From Alteromonas sp. 5E99-2 (GTDB lineage Bacteria > Pseudomonadota > Gammaproteobacteria > Enterobacterales > Alteromonadaceae): a DNA stretch of 64,000 nucleotides. The position numbers and the translations under genes are program-made. The notes beneath the pieces were generated by a model. The model had not been told where the DNA came from. It did not search any database and worked only from the letters and a program-made list of their open reading frames with translations. Of the stretch, positions 1-12,177 are shown piece after piece (positions within the stretch are counted from its first letter, which is position 1; every line of letters starts with the position of its first letter). The stretch covers positions 1 through 64,000 of the forward strand of contig NZ_JAFNJE010000013.1 in the NCBI RefSeq assembly GCF_017368475.1. The letters are read 5' to 3'.

Positions 1-46
1 TGGTCGTACAGTAGGTGCGGGTGTTGTATCAAAAATCCTAGACTAA
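1..46 (+). CDS. tuf: Elongation factor Tu, C-terminal end only (partial)
   Basis: The window opens inside a reading frame whose last 14 codons read GRTVGAGVVSKILD and end at TAA 44-46. This is the conserved C-terminal strand of EF-Tu, the GTPase that carries aminoacyl-tRNA to the ribosome. The E. coli protein ends with the same GRTVGAGVV block. Only the tail is present, so tufA and tufB cannot be told apart. A terminator follows within 30 bases, so this is the last gene of its transcript. Confidence 0.88.
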   Translation, partial: GRTVGAGVVSKILD

Positions 47-70
47 TATTGCATTAGTTAAGGATGAAAG

Positions 71-96
71 AAAGGTCACTTAGGTGGCCTTTTTTA
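71..96 (+). terminator. Rho-independent terminator after tuf
   Basis: The arms AGGTCAC and GTGGCCT form a 7-bp stem with one G-U pair and a four-base loop, followed by a run of six T. The site lies 25 bases after the EF-Tu stop codon. Confidence 0.8.
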
Positions 97-153
97 TTGC
101 CTGTAATTTACTAAAAAGGATAAGCTAGAAGCATTACACATTCAAAGGTAGCG

Positions 154-852
154 ATGTTTATGAAAACCATTGGCCTTCTCGGGGGAATGAGCTGGGAATC
201 TACCGCTAGCTATTATCACCTTCTTAATGAAGGGATAAAGCAAGAGCTTGGTGGGCTGCACTCAGCAAAGGTTATTTTGCACAGTGTCGATTTTCAAGAA
301 ATAGCAGACTATCAGCAACAAAACAAATGGTATGAAGCAACTGAGTTGTTAGCTAATGCCGCCAAAGGAATTGAATCTGCAGGTGCTGACGTCGTTTTAA
401 TTTGTACTAATACTATGCATAAAGTTGCAGACGGTATTCAATCGCAAATTGGTATTCCTCTTTTACACATTGCAGATGCTACAGCGCAAAAACTGCAGGC
501 TGACGGTATTAAAAGAGTGGGTTTATTAGGCACAAAATTTACAATGGAAGAAGATTTTTACAAAGGGTATATTTCCGGTAATTACGGTATTGATGTTATT
601 ACGCCTAATCAAAAGGAAAGGGATGTAGTGCATGACATTATTTATTCGGAGCTGTGTTGTGGGCAGATAAAAGCGTCATCTCGTGCTCAATATGTAGAAA
701 TTGTTGAGAGAATGCAAAAAGAAGGTGCAGAAGGAATTATTCTAGGTTGTACTGAAATAGCATTACTATTGAAACAAACAGATACTCCAGTAAAGCTTTA
801 CGACACAACCTCCCTTCATGTTCAAAGCGCACTTTCATTCACGCTGAAGTAA
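154..852 (+). CDS. Aspartate/glutamate racemase family protein
   Basis: A 232-residue protein of the Asp/Glu/hydantoin racemase superfamily, which interconverts L- and D-amino acids by a two-cysteine, cofactor-independent mechanism. The N-terminal GGMSWEST motif is typical of the aspartate racemase/RacX (YgeA) branch. Both expected cysteines are visible, in ICTNTMHK near residue 84 and in LGCTEIALL near residue 200. The length matches the family (about 230). An AAGGT sequence five bases before ATG 154 supports this start; ATG 160 is an alternative. The protein is cytoplasmic and the gene stands alone after the tuf terminator. The exact substrate cannot be read from sequence; aspartate or a broad range of amino acids is most likely. 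Confidence 0.85.
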   Translation: MFMKTIGLLGGMSWESTASYYHLLNEGIKQELGGLHSAKVILHSVDFQEIADYQQQNKWYEATELLANAAKGIESAGADVVLICTNTMHKVADGIQSQIGIPLLHIADATAQKLQADGIKRVGLLGTKFTMEEDFYKGYISGNYGIDVITPNQKERDVVHDIIYSELCCGQIKASSRAQYVEIVERMQKEGAEGIILGCTEIALLLKQTDTPVKLYDTTSLHVQSALSFTLK

Positions 853-998
853 GCAATATCGTAGCAATAATAAATTGAGTTACTTTGACAAAAGGCAGCT
901 CCAAGTAAATGGGTTTAGAACGCTTTAGGGTGTTAATATTCTTTTTTAAAAAAGCAAAATGCTATCTAAATAGTGGTTAAGTTTAAATGCTACAAAAA

Positions 999-1625
999 CT
1001 AGCGCTGGTCCAATACAATTTTACCGGCTAAACCAATCAGTAAAAATCCAGATAGTCCTTCCAACCAACGAGAGTAATTTTCAGACTTTTTATTACTTAA
1101 TAGCCAATTTCCAGCCATGGCATAAACAAGATTACACAGAGTTGCTAATACACTGAATAACAATCCAAGCATTAGAAGCTGATTGCTTGTCGAGCCTTGA
1201 TAAAGGTCGATAAATTGAGGAAGAAAAGATAAGAAAAATAACGCTACTTTAGGGTTTAACGTACTTACGATTGCCCCCTGAATAAACACATTTTTATTAT
1301 CTAGTGTGTTCTTATCTAAGGTGAGCCTAGTTTGTCCTTTCCACATGGATATAAGAGATTGAATACCTAAATACACCAAATAAGCTGCGCCCAACCATTT
1401 TATCGCGGTGAATGTGATTGCTGAATTTACAATTATTGCTGATAAACCTAAACATGAGGCCATGATATGGATGATGTAACCCAGCCCCAAACCTAAAGCG
1501 GCTTGCATCCCATCGCGTTTTCTACCTTTCATTGAGTTTGAAATAATGTAAATAACATCAGGGCCGGGAATGAGATTTATAGACAAGCAAGCGATGATAA
1601 ACAAAAACAATGATGTATTGTCCAT
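999..1625 (-). CDS. LysE/RhtB family amino-acid exporter
   Basis: A 208-residue, strongly hydrophobic protein with about six predicted membrane helices. The N-terminal motif NLIPGPDVIYI and the following GLGLGYIIH segment are hallmarks of the LysE/RhtB translocators, inner-membrane exporters of amino acids or homoserine lactones. Length fits the family (about 205-210). It stands alone, convergent with the racemase, with 146 bases between the two stop codons. No regulator is adjacent, and the transported compound cannot be told from the sequence. Confidence 0.85.
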   Translation of the reverse strand: MDNTSLFLFIIACLSINLIPGPDVIYIISNSMKGRKRDGMQAALGLGLGYIIHIMASCLGLSAIIVNSAITFTAIKWLGAAYLVYLGIQSLISMWKGQTRLTLDKNTLDNKNVFIQGAIVSTLNPKVALFFLSFLPQFIDLYQGSTSNQLLMLGLLFSVLATLCNLVYAMAGNWLLSNKKSENYSRWLEGLSGFLLIGLAGKIVLDQR

Positions 1626-1746
1626 GTATAGATTCCTTATTGGTTAGTGAATAAAATCAAAACCGATGTTATTGATTAATACTGTAAAAACAGAATAGCA
1701 CTAATATGAGCAACAAAAACAATGCCACCTAATGCTCTGTAAATAA

Positions 1747-3147
1747 CTAGTGTACTTGCTGTGATATAGGAATTTCGTCTTCAACGACTTGACCGTTTTG
1801 TTTATAAATAACTCCGCCTTTCATGACAAAATCCACATCAGAAAGCTTGTTTACATAGCGTAATACATCGCCTTTTACTGCAATAATATCGGCCCATTTC
1901 CCTTCGCTTACGGTACCAACTTTATCTTGTAATCCCATAAACACTGAAGGCCAATAGGTCGCAGCGCGAATTGCATCCATTGCAGGAATCTTCATTTCGT
2001 TTACCCATACTGCAATTTCATTCCACGTAGATTGGCAGTGAAATTTTGTGGGTATGCCGCTGTCCGTTCCTACTAAAAATACGACACCGGATTCACGTAA
2101 TTGAGCTATTTTTCGCTTCAGAGTTGGTTTTCTTAAAGGAGTGAGCTGCATGTATCCTAATTTCCCTGGTGAGGCAAGCGAGGCCTTAATGTCGGCAATA
2201 GTGTCTGGTTGTAAGCCTCTATGCCAACAGGTGTCGTCTAGTCGTTCTGGGTTATCTACGGTCAAATCATATTGAAATAGGCCTTCTACTGTAGGTGTCC
2301 AAAACAAAGGGCCTCCTGCCACTCGACCTGTTGCAGTTCGTTCCACTAATAGATCAACTATATCGTCAGGATAAGCCGGAGCTGTGGTTAATCCAGTATG
2401 TTCAAAGTTATCGATACCAATTTTTAAGCCTACTCTTATTTCATCAGGTCTGTGACTGTGACCAATCACTTTTAACCCGTTAGCATGGGCTTCATCTACT
2501 ACAGCTTGAGCAACATCTAATGGTACTTTGTCTTGGTCGACAAACTTAATTAAGTCGACTCCCGCGTTAGCGAGCTGTTTTACTTTTTGCTTGGCCTCTT
2601 TTACTGTCTTCACTCCCCATCGATAGTTTTCGGTACCGGGATAAGGTTCGGCTTGTATAAATGGTCCAGTTACATATAAACGAGGGCCTGCCAGTTCGCC
2701 ACTTAAGATTTTGTTTTTGACGGCTATGGATGGCGCTAAAGGAGCGCCTAAGTCTCTTGTACTGGTAATGCCTGCAAGTAAGAGCTGAATAGCACTCGCG
2801 GGCATAATTTCATCGGCTAATCTGTCTTTATAGGTGGGGTGCCAATGGGCGTAATTAGCATGACCATTAAGCATAAGGTGTGCGTGACTTTCCCATAATC
2901 CGGGCAATACATCCATGCCTTCTGTTGACACCACTTTATAGTCTGAGGGAACGGGTAAGCTATCTTGGTTGCCTACAGCTTGAATAATATCATCATCTAT
3001 TAATATTACGCTGTTGGCTATTGGTCTTGCACCGTAACCATCAATTAGTCGCCCTCCTACTAATGCAATTTTATTCGATGCAAAAACACTAGTAGTAAGA
3101 AGTAAAAATATAAAGCTCAACGTACCTGTGACTATTTTGGGGGGCAT
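1747..3147 (-). CDS. Secreted amidohydrolase family protein
   Basis: A 466-residue protein with a clear N-terminal signal peptide (hydrophobic segment ending near TTSVFAS), so it is probably periplasmic or extracellular. The mature part is an amidohydrolase (imidazolonepropionase/prolidase-like, COG1228) barrel. It has the metal-binding ESHAHL motif near residue 87, a second histidine pair in VIGHSHRP near residue 230, and the late aspartate in LVGTDSGIP near residue 362. The C-terminal KWADIIAVKGDVL segment is the usual closing strand of the composite sandwich domain. AAGGAAT ahead of the ATG supports the start. Secreted members often cleave dipeptides or other amides; the substrate is unknown here. 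Confidence 0.82.
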   Translation of the reverse strand: MPPKIVTGTLSFIFLLLTTSVFASNKIALVGGRLIDGYGARPIANSVILIDDDIIQAVGNQDSLPVPSDYKVVSTEGMDVLPGLWESHAHLMLNGHANYAHWHPTYKDRLADEIMPASAIQLLLAGITSTRDLGAPLAPSIAVKNKILSGELAGPRLYVTGPFIQAEPYPGTENYRWGVKTVKEAKQKVKQLANAGVDLIKFVDQDKVPLDVAQAVVDEAHANGLKVIGHSHRPDEIRVGLKIGIDNFEHTGLTTAPAYPDDIVDLLVERTATGRVAGGPLFWTPTVEGLFQYDLTVDNPERLDDTCWHRGLQPDTIADIKASLASPGKLGYMQLTPLRKPTLKRKIAQLRESGVVFLVGTDSGIPTKFHCQSTWNEIAVWVNEMKIPAMDAIRAATYWPSVFMGLQDKVGTVSEGKWADIIAVKGDVLRYVNKLSDVDFVMKGGVIYKQNGQVVEDEIPISQQVH

Positions 3148-3301
3148 TTATCATTCCTTGGAGAGTTGATGAAAATTTAGTCTGCCAATATTCCCCTTAA
3201 TACTCAAATTAATTCATCCCAATTACCGCACAATTCAGCACAATTTTTGAACTAGAATGATTTGAATGACCCCATCTAAAACTAAATGGGGCATATCATC
3301 A

Positions 3302-4480
<1,179 letters not shown>

Positions 4481-6631
4481 TTATGCAAAATAAGAGTTGC
4501 CGTTGGCGGCCATTTCACGCACACCATCAGTAATTTGATAAATAGGCCCCAAATGCGCGTATTTGTCAGCTAATGCGACAAACTGCGATAGGCCCATGGT
4601 TTCTATATAACGGAAAATACCGCCGCGAAACGGTGGGAAACCTAAGCCGTATAACAAGGCCATATCTGCTTCAGCTGCACTATCAACAATACCTTCTTCT
4701 AGGCAACGAATAGCTTCATTCGCCATGGGTATCATTAGTCTTGCGATTATATCGTTCTTATCAAATTCAGCTGTTGCAGCGCTGACCGGTGTAATAAGCG
4801 CATACGCTTCTTCCGCGGCAACTTTGGTTGGACGGCCACGTTTGTCTACTCCGTGATTATAAAAACCTTGCTTGTTTTTCTGCCCTAATCGCCCTGCGTT
4901 ATACAGTAGGGTAGTTGGGTCATTTTCAATTCTTGCCATGCGCTCTGGAATACCCGCAGCCATTACATTTGCAGCGTGGTCACCTGTGTCGATCCCCACT
5001 ACATCCATTAAGTAAGCAGGGCCCATCGGCCAGCCGAATACTTTTTCCATCACTTTATCGACGGTAGTGAAATCTGCACCATCAAGGATTAGCTGTGCAA
5101 AGCCTGCAAAGTAAGGGAACAAAACTCGGTTTACTAAAAAGCCGGGGCAATCATTCACAACAATGGGGGTTTTACCCATTGCCAAAGTGGCCTTTACTAC
5201 TGCCGAAATGGTTTCTTCAGCAGTGTCTTTACCGCGGATAATCTCTACTAATGGCATTTTATGAACAGGGTTGAAAAAGTGCATGCCGCAGAATCGTTCG
5301 GGCGAGCCCAAGCTTTCGGCTAACTGGTTTATAGAGATTGTTGAGGTGTTGGAACAGATTATCGCGTCTTCAGATACTGCCTCTTCAACTTCTTTAAGCA
5401 CCAAGCCTTTGATTTTGGGGTTTTCTACTACAGCTTCTATTACTAAATCAGCGTCTTGTAAGGCGGAGTACTCAAGAGTAGGGGTAATGGAGTTAAGCGT
5501 TTTTGCCATTTTGGCAGGCGTCACTTTTCCTCGTTCTAATCCTTTACTGAGTATTTTGGCCGCTTCTTGTAAGCCTAAATCTAATGCCTCAGTATTAATA
5601 TCTTTCATAATCACTGGGGTGCCTTTTACTGCACTTTGATAGGCAATACCGCCACCCATGATACCAGCACCCAGTACTGCGGTTAAATCGATAGACTTAG
5701 TGGCAGCTTTAGCTTGTTTCTTCCCTTTGCCTTTAACAATTTGGTCGGCGAGAAAAATCCCTATTTGAGCTTTTGCTTCGTTACTTTTAGCAAGTTGCAC
5801 AAAGGCTTTGTTTTCGAGTTCGAGCGCATCATCTCTGGTTAATCTAGAGGCATTTTTAACTGTCTCTACAATCAAGTGAGGAGACGGATAGTGTTTACCC
5901 GCTTTAGCGGCAACCATGGCAGCAGCGGTTGAAAAGCTCATGGCACTTTCGTTTTTGTTTAGTTGTAAAGGGGCCATTTTTTGATTGCGTCTAGAGACCC
6001 AATCAAGTTTTCCTGCTGCACAATCTTGCAACATAAGCAGTGCTATTTCTGCTAATTTGTCACTGCTTACTACTGCATCAACAGCACCTTCTTTTAATGC
6101 TTTTTCGCCATTGCGATCACGACCTGTAGTCATCCATTCCAGTGCGTTATCTGAGCCAATAACACGAGGCAAGCGAACTGAACCACCAAAGCCAGGCATT
6201 ATACCTAGTTTGACTTCGGGTAAGCCTATTTTCGTTGTTTCGTCAGCTACGCGGAGATCACAAGCCAATGCCATTTCACAGCCTCCGCCCAAGGCAAAGC
6301 CATTTACTGCACAAATTGTTGGGAAAGGAAGGTCTTCAAACTGATTAAAAATACGGGAGATTTTGCCTATCCACTGAAGTATGTCTTCTTCAGGATGTGC
6401 AAAAATATCAATAAATTCGGTTATATCCGCGCCCACGATAAACGCAGGCTTATTGCTGCGAACTAACAGCCCTTTTAAATCGGTCTTTAACGACAAAGCG
6501 TGAATTGCGGCTTCCAATTCACTGATTGTGAGGCTATCGAATTTGTTTACCGACCCTTGGGCATCGAAAACAAGTTCTGCAAAGCCATCTTCAAGTGGCG
6601 TTACGTTAAGGTTGGAGCCTGAGTAAATCAT
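4481..6631 (-). CDS. fadB: Fatty-acid oxidation complex subunit alpha (enoyl-CoA hydratase / 3-hydroxyacyl-CoA dehydrogenase)
   Basis: A 716-residue multifunctional protein. The N-terminal third is an enoyl-CoA hydratase/isomerase (oxyanion-hole segments [13 protein letters not shown] and [14 protein letters not shown]). The middle is an NAD-binding Rossmann fold ([14 protein letters not shown]) with the 3-hydroxyacyl-CoA dehydrogenase motifs [15 protein letters not shown] and [11 protein letters not shown]. The C-terminus carries the second dehydrogenase domain ([14 protein letters not shown]). The frame is open to 6715, but the start is placed at ATG 6631: FadB proteins begin with MIY, and AGGAGAG stands six bases upstream. 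It catalyses the hydration and dehydrogenation steps of beta-oxidation with FadA. The gap to the divergent lytic transglycosylase gene probably holds the operon promoter. Confidence 0.96.
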   Translation of the reverse strand: MIYSGSNLNVTPLEDGFAELVFDAQGSVNKFDSLTISELEAAIHALSLKTDLKGLLVRSNKPAFIVGADITEFIDIFAHPEEDILQWIGKISRIFNQFEDLPFPTICAVNGFALGGGCEMALACDLRVADETTKIGLPEVKLGIMPGFGGSVRLPRVIGSDNALEWMTTGRDRNGEKALKEGAVDAVVSSDKLAEIALLMLQDCAAGKLDWVSRRNQKMAPLQLNKNESAMSFSTAAAMVAAKAGKHYPSPHLIVETVKNASRLTRDDALELENKAFVQLAKSNEAKAQIGIFLADQIVKGKGKKQAKAATKSIDLTAVLGAGIMGGGIAYQSAVKGTPVIMKDINTEALDLGLQEAAKILSKGLERGKVTPAKMAKTLNSITPTLEYSALQDADLVIEAVVENPKIKGLVLKEVEEAVSEDAIICSNTSTISINQLAESLGSPERFCGMHFFNPVHKMPLVEIIRGKDTAEETISAVVKATLAMGKTPIVVNDCPGFLVNRVLFPYFAGFAQLILDGADFTTVDKVMEKVFGWPMGPAYLMDVVGIDTGDHAANVMAAGIPERMARIENDPTTLLYNAGRLGQKNKQGFYNHGVDKRGRPTKVAAEEAYALITPVSAATAEFDKNDIIARLMIPMANEAIRCLEEGIVDSAAEADMALLYGLGFPPFRGGIFRYIETMGLSQFVALADKYAHLGPIYQITDGVREMAANGNSYFA

Positions 6632-6835
6632 ACTTACTCTCCTGTTAAATGGCCTTGTAAAAAATATGTGAAAAGATAGTGGCATGACTATCGGATATTT
6701 CAATGTAAAACTCAAACAGGAGTTTGAATTTTACGATTTGGCGGTAAAGCGACAAAATTCAAGGTTAAAATTCTGTTTACCTTGGTCAGCCATGGGGTAT
6801 GCTTTAGCTGTCAAATATTAGTATAGAGTATTCAT

Positions 6836-8863
6836 TTGAGAATAAAACGTACATGGGTGGATGAGTTTTTAAACTTAGCTAAAAGACTTCTTTTTGTTAT
6901 TAGTTGGTGTACGTTAGTTTTAGTAAAGCCTTTGAGCGCGGCTATACCATCAACACCAGAATTAGACTCCCAACGGGAGTCGTACCAATCCCTTAAAAAG
7001 AAAATCCGGCAAACATCTAAACACAGGCTCAATTCTCTTGTGAGCGATTTAGATGCAATGAATGATTATCCATTGTTCCCTTACTTGTATTATGACTTAG
7101 TCAGCCGGAATATCAGTTACAGTAATCGAAACCAGATTAATGCCTTTTTAAAAGATACAAAAGGGTTGCCAGTACGTAATAAACTATTAAAAAAGTGGTT
7201 GAAGTATTTAGCAAAAAATAACTACAAAACACTTTTTCTCGAAGCATACGAAGCTGGCTTAGGAACAGATTTATTATGTAGTCATTTACATATAGACAGA
7301 GTGAAAAACGGTGTAAATGAAGCTTGGTATCAGCAAGTAGAGGTTATTTGGTTGTCAGGCTATTCATTGCCTGATAGCTGTAATTCAGTACTGGCTCATT
7401 GGATAAAACAAGGCAAGTTAATTGAGCCGTTAGCTATAGAAAGAATGAGTTTGGCTGGTAAAGCGGGGCAAAAAAGCTTATCAAATTATTTAAAACGGTT
7501 TGCGCCAAACAATGCGCATTATATCTCTGATTTGTGGGCCAAGGTACGCCGAAATCCAGCATTAAGCTTGTCTACTAAACATTTTCCATTCACTTACAGT
7601 CAATATGACGAAGATATAGCGCAGTGGGGGTTGGTAAAAATGAGTTGGCGTGATCCTCACAAGGTCATTAAAGCGCTTCCTCAGTGGGAGAAAAGCGGCA
7701 AACTCAGTGACACTTCAGTTCAAACTATCAAAGAAACCGTGGCGATTAGCTTAACACTCGCCCACAAGCCAGACGCACAAGAATGGTTAATGCGCGCAGC
7801 TTCAAGTGAATCTTCTCATGGTCTTTGGCGTTGGTATTTATTAAATACAGTGAGAAGCCGAGATTGGTCTGAGGTAGTGAGTGTAGTAAAAACTGCACCA
7901 GTATCAATACGCAATTCGTCAGAGTTTCAATATTGGTATGCAAGAGGTTTAACGGAAACTAATGAGAAACATGAAGCAAATAGTGTGTATCAAGCCTTAG
8001 CAAAAGAGCGACATTATTATGGTTTTTTCGCCGCAGCGCGTATTAACCTTGAGCCTGTGTTTAATCATGAGTCATTATTAGTAGACGAAGTGGCGTATTT
8101 GAGTTTACAGGAGCACCCTCAGGCAATTAGAGCTAGAGAATTATTTGTATTAGGCGAATATGTCAATGCCAGACGGGAGTGGTTTGCGTTGCGTAAAACT
8201 CTCTCGGGTAGCCAAATTGCCGCATCAGTTAAGCTGGCTTATGATTGGAACTGGCACGATCAAGCCATAGTCGGGGCGTTAAAAGCGGGAGCAAATAATG
8301 ACCTAGCGATTCGCTTTCCTACTGCGTATGACGTTGAAGTCGAGGAGATAAGCCTAGATTACAAGGTGGATCCTAGTCTCGTGTTTGCCATTGCCCGAAG
8401 AGAAAGCTCATTTATGGAAGATGCTGTGTCTTCGGCAAATGCCCGTGGTTTAATGCAATTGTTACCTTCAACCGCGACGTTTTTGCTTAATAGTGGCGGC
8501 ATTGTTAAACCTGAATTTGAACGAAAAATGAAGCGTAAAACGGTTCGTTATGAGCTATTTAAAGGGGCAAGTAACATAGAGTTTGGCGCTAGTTATTTGA
8601 ATTATTTAGAGAGAAAGGTAGGGTCGAGCGACGTACTTAAAATGGCCTCTTATAACGCAGGCTGGCAAAAAGTAATGCAGTGGTTACCTGAGAAGGATGA
8701 TGTTCCCATTGATATTTGGATAGACACTATCCCTTTTAAAGAAACACGTGAATATGTAAAAGCCATTTTGGCCTATCAACTCATTTACGACTGGCAAAGA
8801 AATCAGCCAACAAATCGTTTTAATGTTTTAATGACAGAAACAATAAAGCCCAATAATAATTAA
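6836..8863 (+). CDS. slt: Soluble lytic murein transglycosylase
   Basis: A 675-residue periplasmic enzyme of the Slt70 family that cleaves peptidoglycan between MurNAc and GlcNAc and forms 1,6-anhydro-MurNAc. A signal peptide is visible (hydrophobic run ending VKPLSAA). A long alpha-helical superhelical domain follows, and the catalytic GH23 domain occupies about residues 510-660. The catalytic glutamate is in ARRESSFMEDA, followed by ARGLMQLLPSTA and the substrate-binding MASYNAGWQK. The only usable start I can find is TTG 6836, with a poor ribosome site; GTG 6857 is a less likely alternative. Length fits the family (about 640-680). It is divergent from fadB and 36 bases ahead of pepQ, possibly cotranscribed. 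Confidence 0.9.
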   Translation: MRIKRTWVDEFLNLAKRLLFVISWCTLVLVKPLSAAIPSTPELDSQRESYQSLKKKIRQTSKHRLNSLVSDLDAMNDYPLFPYLYYDLVSRNISYSNRNQINAFLKDTKGLPVRNKLLKKWLKYLAKNNYKTLFLEAYEAGLGTDLLCSHLHIDRVKNGVNEAWYQQVEVIWLSGYSLPDSCNSVLAHWIKQGKLIEPLAIERMSLAGKAGQKSLSNYLKRFAPNNAHYISDLWAKVRRNPALSLSTKHFPFTYSQYDEDIAQWGLVKMSWRDPHKVIKALPQWEKSGKLSDTSVQTIKETVAISLTLAHKPDAQEWLMRAASSESSHGLWRWYLLNTVRSRDWSEVVSVVKTAPVSIRNSSEFQYWYARGLTETNEKHEANSVYQALAKERHYYGFFAAARINLEPVFNHESLLVDEVAYLSLQEHPQAIRARELFVLGEYVNARREWFALRKTLSGSQIAASVKLAYDWNWHDQAIVGALKAGANNDLAIRFPTAYDVEVEEISLDYKVDPSLVFAIARRESSFMEDAVSSANARGLMQLLPSTATFLLNSGGIVKPEFERKMKRKTVRYELFKGASNIEFGASYLNYLERKVGSSDVLKMASYNAGWQKVMQWLPEKDDVPIDIWIDTIPFKETREYVKAILAYQLIYDWQRNQPTNRFNVLMTETIKPNNN

Positions 8864-8866
8864 TAA

Positions 8867-10228
<1,362 letters not shown>

Positions 10229-10269
10229 TTGTAGATCAATAAATAGTAGCCCGATTAAGGATGACTGAT

Positions 10270-10575
10270 ATGGTAACTTGCTTTATTAAATACGTAATAG
10301 ATCCCTATAAATTAAGGGAGTTTGAAGCCTATGCAAAAAGATGGATACCGCTGGTTAATAAATTTGGTGGCGAGCATAATGGCTACTTTTTACCTTCAGA
10401 AGGGGCGAGTAATATTGCGTTAGCTCTGTTTACTTTTCCTAGCCTCGCAGACTACGAAAAATATAGAAGTGAATCATTTAAAGATAAAGAATGTATAGCG
10501 GCTTTTGACTATGCGGAAGAAACAAAATGTATCGTTAGTTATGAGCGCAGTTTCTTTAAACCCATGTTTAAATGA
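10270..10575 (+). CDS. NIPSNAP family small protein
   Basis: A protein of about 101 residues resembling the NIPSNAP / dimeric alpha-beta barrel family (TCFIKYVIDPYKLREFE at the N-terminus, then RWIPLVNKFGGEHNGYFLP and LFTFPSLADYEKYR). Family members are small ferredoxin-fold dimers of poorly defined function, often annotated as putative monooxygenase-like or stress proteins. Two starts are possible: ATG 10261 abuts the AAGG ribosome site, whereas ATG 10270 lies nine bases after it, so the second is preferred. It sits 53 bases after pepQ on the same strand and converges with the beta-lactamase gene. No catalytic residues can be assigned. Confidence 0.75.
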   Translation: MVTCFIKYVIDPYKLREFEAYAKRWIPLVNKFGGEHNGYFLPSEGASNIALALFTFPSLADYEKYRSESFKDKECIAAFDYAEETKCIVSYERSFFKPMFK

Positions 10576-10605
10576 TACATTGGGTTTGAATCTTTCAGTT
10601 CAAAA

Positions 10606-11388
10606 TTAATGGCTTTTTAGTATTCCTTTTATTCTCAGCGCTTCCAGTGTTAGTTGCTTTCGGAGCGTTAAATCTGATTTATTCTTAATTTCTAGGTTGG
10701 TGGCAAAAAACCATACGTCAACGCCTTTTTCCACATAACCAACATACCAACCAACCTGAGGGGTTAGGCGCGCGGCCCAGCCTGTTTTAGCTCTCAGAAT
10801 AGCTGTATCGTTGATGTCTTCTATCATAATTTCGCTCAACGTATCGTAAGATGAAGGGCTAAAAGGAAGCGAGCGATTATAAACATGTTTTAGGAAATCA
10901 ATTTGTTGTGTCGCTGTAATTGTTAAGCTGTTGTCTAGCCAAAATGTAGTGGTATTAAAACTTTCCGTAAGCTGCCCATACCTCATTTTTGACAAGTAAC
11001 TTTTATATTTGGCTGGCCCAATTTCATTTGCGAGTTTTTGATAACACCAAACACATGAAACTTTATAAGCACTTTGTAAAGTTTGATCTTTATTCCACGA
11101 AGTATACTCGTATTCAGTGCCATCCCATTTAATAACACTTTTTGAGTCTTTAATGAGATTTTCTTCAAGTGCAATGAGGGAGTTCGGTATTTTGAACGTA
11201 GATGCAGTACTGAATGGGGTATTTGCTCTTTCAGCGTTATGTATATAAACCGTATGACTATTAAGTGAGGAAATAACCATAGTTCCACTGGCGTTATTTC
11301 GTTCAAAAAGCGCCTGTATTTGAGCATCTTCAGCATAGGATAAAGGCGTTATAATCAGTAGGCAAAACAGGTAGATTAATAATTTCAC
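10606..11388 (-). CDS. Class D (OXA-type) beta-lactamase family protein
   Basis: A 260-residue secreted protein with a signal peptide (MKLLIYLFCLLIITPLSYA). Class D motifs are present in order: STFK (nucleophilic serine and carboxylatable lysine) near residue 64, SCV near residue 110 at the SxV position, YGQ near residue 137 at the (Y/F)GN position, and KTG near residue 201 followed by W. Length fits OXA enzymes (about 255-275). Differences from the commonest pattern are the Cys in SCV, a second Cys three residues later (CVWC), and Gln instead of Asn in YGN. It stands alone with no ampR-like regulator. It could hydrolyse penicillins in the periplasm or be a penicillin-sensing relative; no resistance level can be predicted. 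Confidence 0.87.
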   Translation of the reverse strand: MKLLIYLFCLLIITPLSYAEDAQIQALFERNNASGTMVISSLNSHTVYIHNAERANTPFSTASTFKIPNSLIALEENLIKDSKSVIKWDGTEYEYTSWNKDQTLQSAYKVSCVWCYQKLANEIGPAKYKSYLSKMRYGQLTESFNTTTFWLDNSLTITATQQIDFLKHVYNRSLPFSPSSYDTLSEIMIEDINDTAILRAKTGWAARLTPQVGWYVGYVEKGVDVWFFATNLEIKNKSDLTLRKQLTLEALRIKGILKSH

Positions 11389-11460
11389 TTTATGTCTCTA
11401 TAACATTAGGGGATGTTGATCTTTTGTGTATTTTTTAAAGTATTATTGGCTACTTAATTA

Positions 11461-11838
11461 TCATTTTCTAGTGTTAAATTCCACTCTAAATAACCATGCT
11501 AAGAATAGGACCATGAAAATAGCAAAATAATCAATTAAATACCCTTGTCCGTTGGCGATGTCACCAAAAGCAAAAGAAATACTGATAGGGGAAATGTGTG
11601 GGAGTAAACTCGTATTGTCAATATTTCTAATACTTTGAGAAATAAAGAAAACCATTGAAATAACTATAGCTTTTTTGCTTTTCACAAAAGTCCCGTACGA
11701 CCCATATGCAGGAATTACAACATAGAGTATCAAGCACAAGAACACTGTTAGCGTATTGCCAAAGCCTGCAAATATGGTTACTCCTAAACCAATGAGCGCA
11801 AATAATGCCATGATGGTGCTAGCTATTTTGAATCTCAC
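11461..11838 (-). CDS. Hypothetical four-helix membrane protein
   Basis: A 125-residue protein, not recognised as any named family. Four hydrophobic stretches suggest four membrane helices (residues about 7-27, 31-50, 57-72 and 100-118), with a basic C-terminus (RVEFNTRK). It lies upstream of the beta-lactamase gene on the same strand with a 72-base gap, so cotranscription is possible but not shown. There are no charged or catalytic motifs inside the membrane segments. Confidence 0.55.
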   Translation of the reverse strand: MRFKIASTIMALFALIGLGVTIFAGFGNTLTVFLCLILYVVIPAYGSYGTFVKSKKAIVISMVFFISQSIRNIDNTSLLPHISPISISFAFGDIANGQGYLIDYFAIFMVLFLAWLFRVEFNTRK

Positions 11839-11997
11839 TTTACTTTTAATACCTTTACAAAAAAGAGGGGCTAACTTTGCCTAGAATTATTCGCTTATTC
11901 AATAATTGGTTTTGTGGGTTGCGGCTTTTCTGGCTATATCTGATCTGAACCTGTCATCTCGCGTACCCACTTTAAATAATGAGTAATAGGATGTGCT

Positions 11998-12177
11998 ATG
12001 TTTGGTTTTTTGAAGTCTAACTCTTTGGCAAAAAAGAAAAAGCAGCATGCAAAGTTGCAAGAACAGGCTATGTACGCTCAGCGCAACGGTGATATGCGAA
12101 AATTTGCTGAATTAACACTACAGGCTGAAACCATGTGGCAGGAAATTGAAGTAGTAGAGCAAAGCCAATCGAATTAA
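11998..12177 (+). CDS. Small conserved protein, DUF6435-like
   Basis: A 59-residue frame beginning MFGFLKSNSLAKKKKQHAKL, followed by YAQRNGDMRKFAELTLQAE. The pattern of a short MFG-F start, a lysine-rich helix and an AQRNGD segment matches the small DUF6435 proteins of Vibrio and Alteromonadales. The protein is probably cytoplasmic and helical. GGATG just upstream of ATG 11998 can serve as the ribosome site. Its stop codon overlaps the ispB stop codon on the other strand (12174-12177), so the two genes converge with no spacer. Function unknown. Confidence 0.65.
   Translation: MFGFLKSNSLAKKKKQHAKLQEQAMYAQRNGDMRKFAELTLQAETMWQEIEVVEQSQSN

Noticed and set aside
3270-3291. CCCCAT/ATGGGG stem after fadA as a terminator
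   Set aside because: The stem is only six base pairs with no T run on the minus strand, too weak to call.
10606-11388. Inducible beta-lactamase circuit linking this gene with the AmpG-like permease at 44.5-45.8 kb
   Set aside because: The genes are 33 kb apart, there is no AmpR-type regulator nearby, and the enzyme is class D, not AmpC. No evidence of a circuit.
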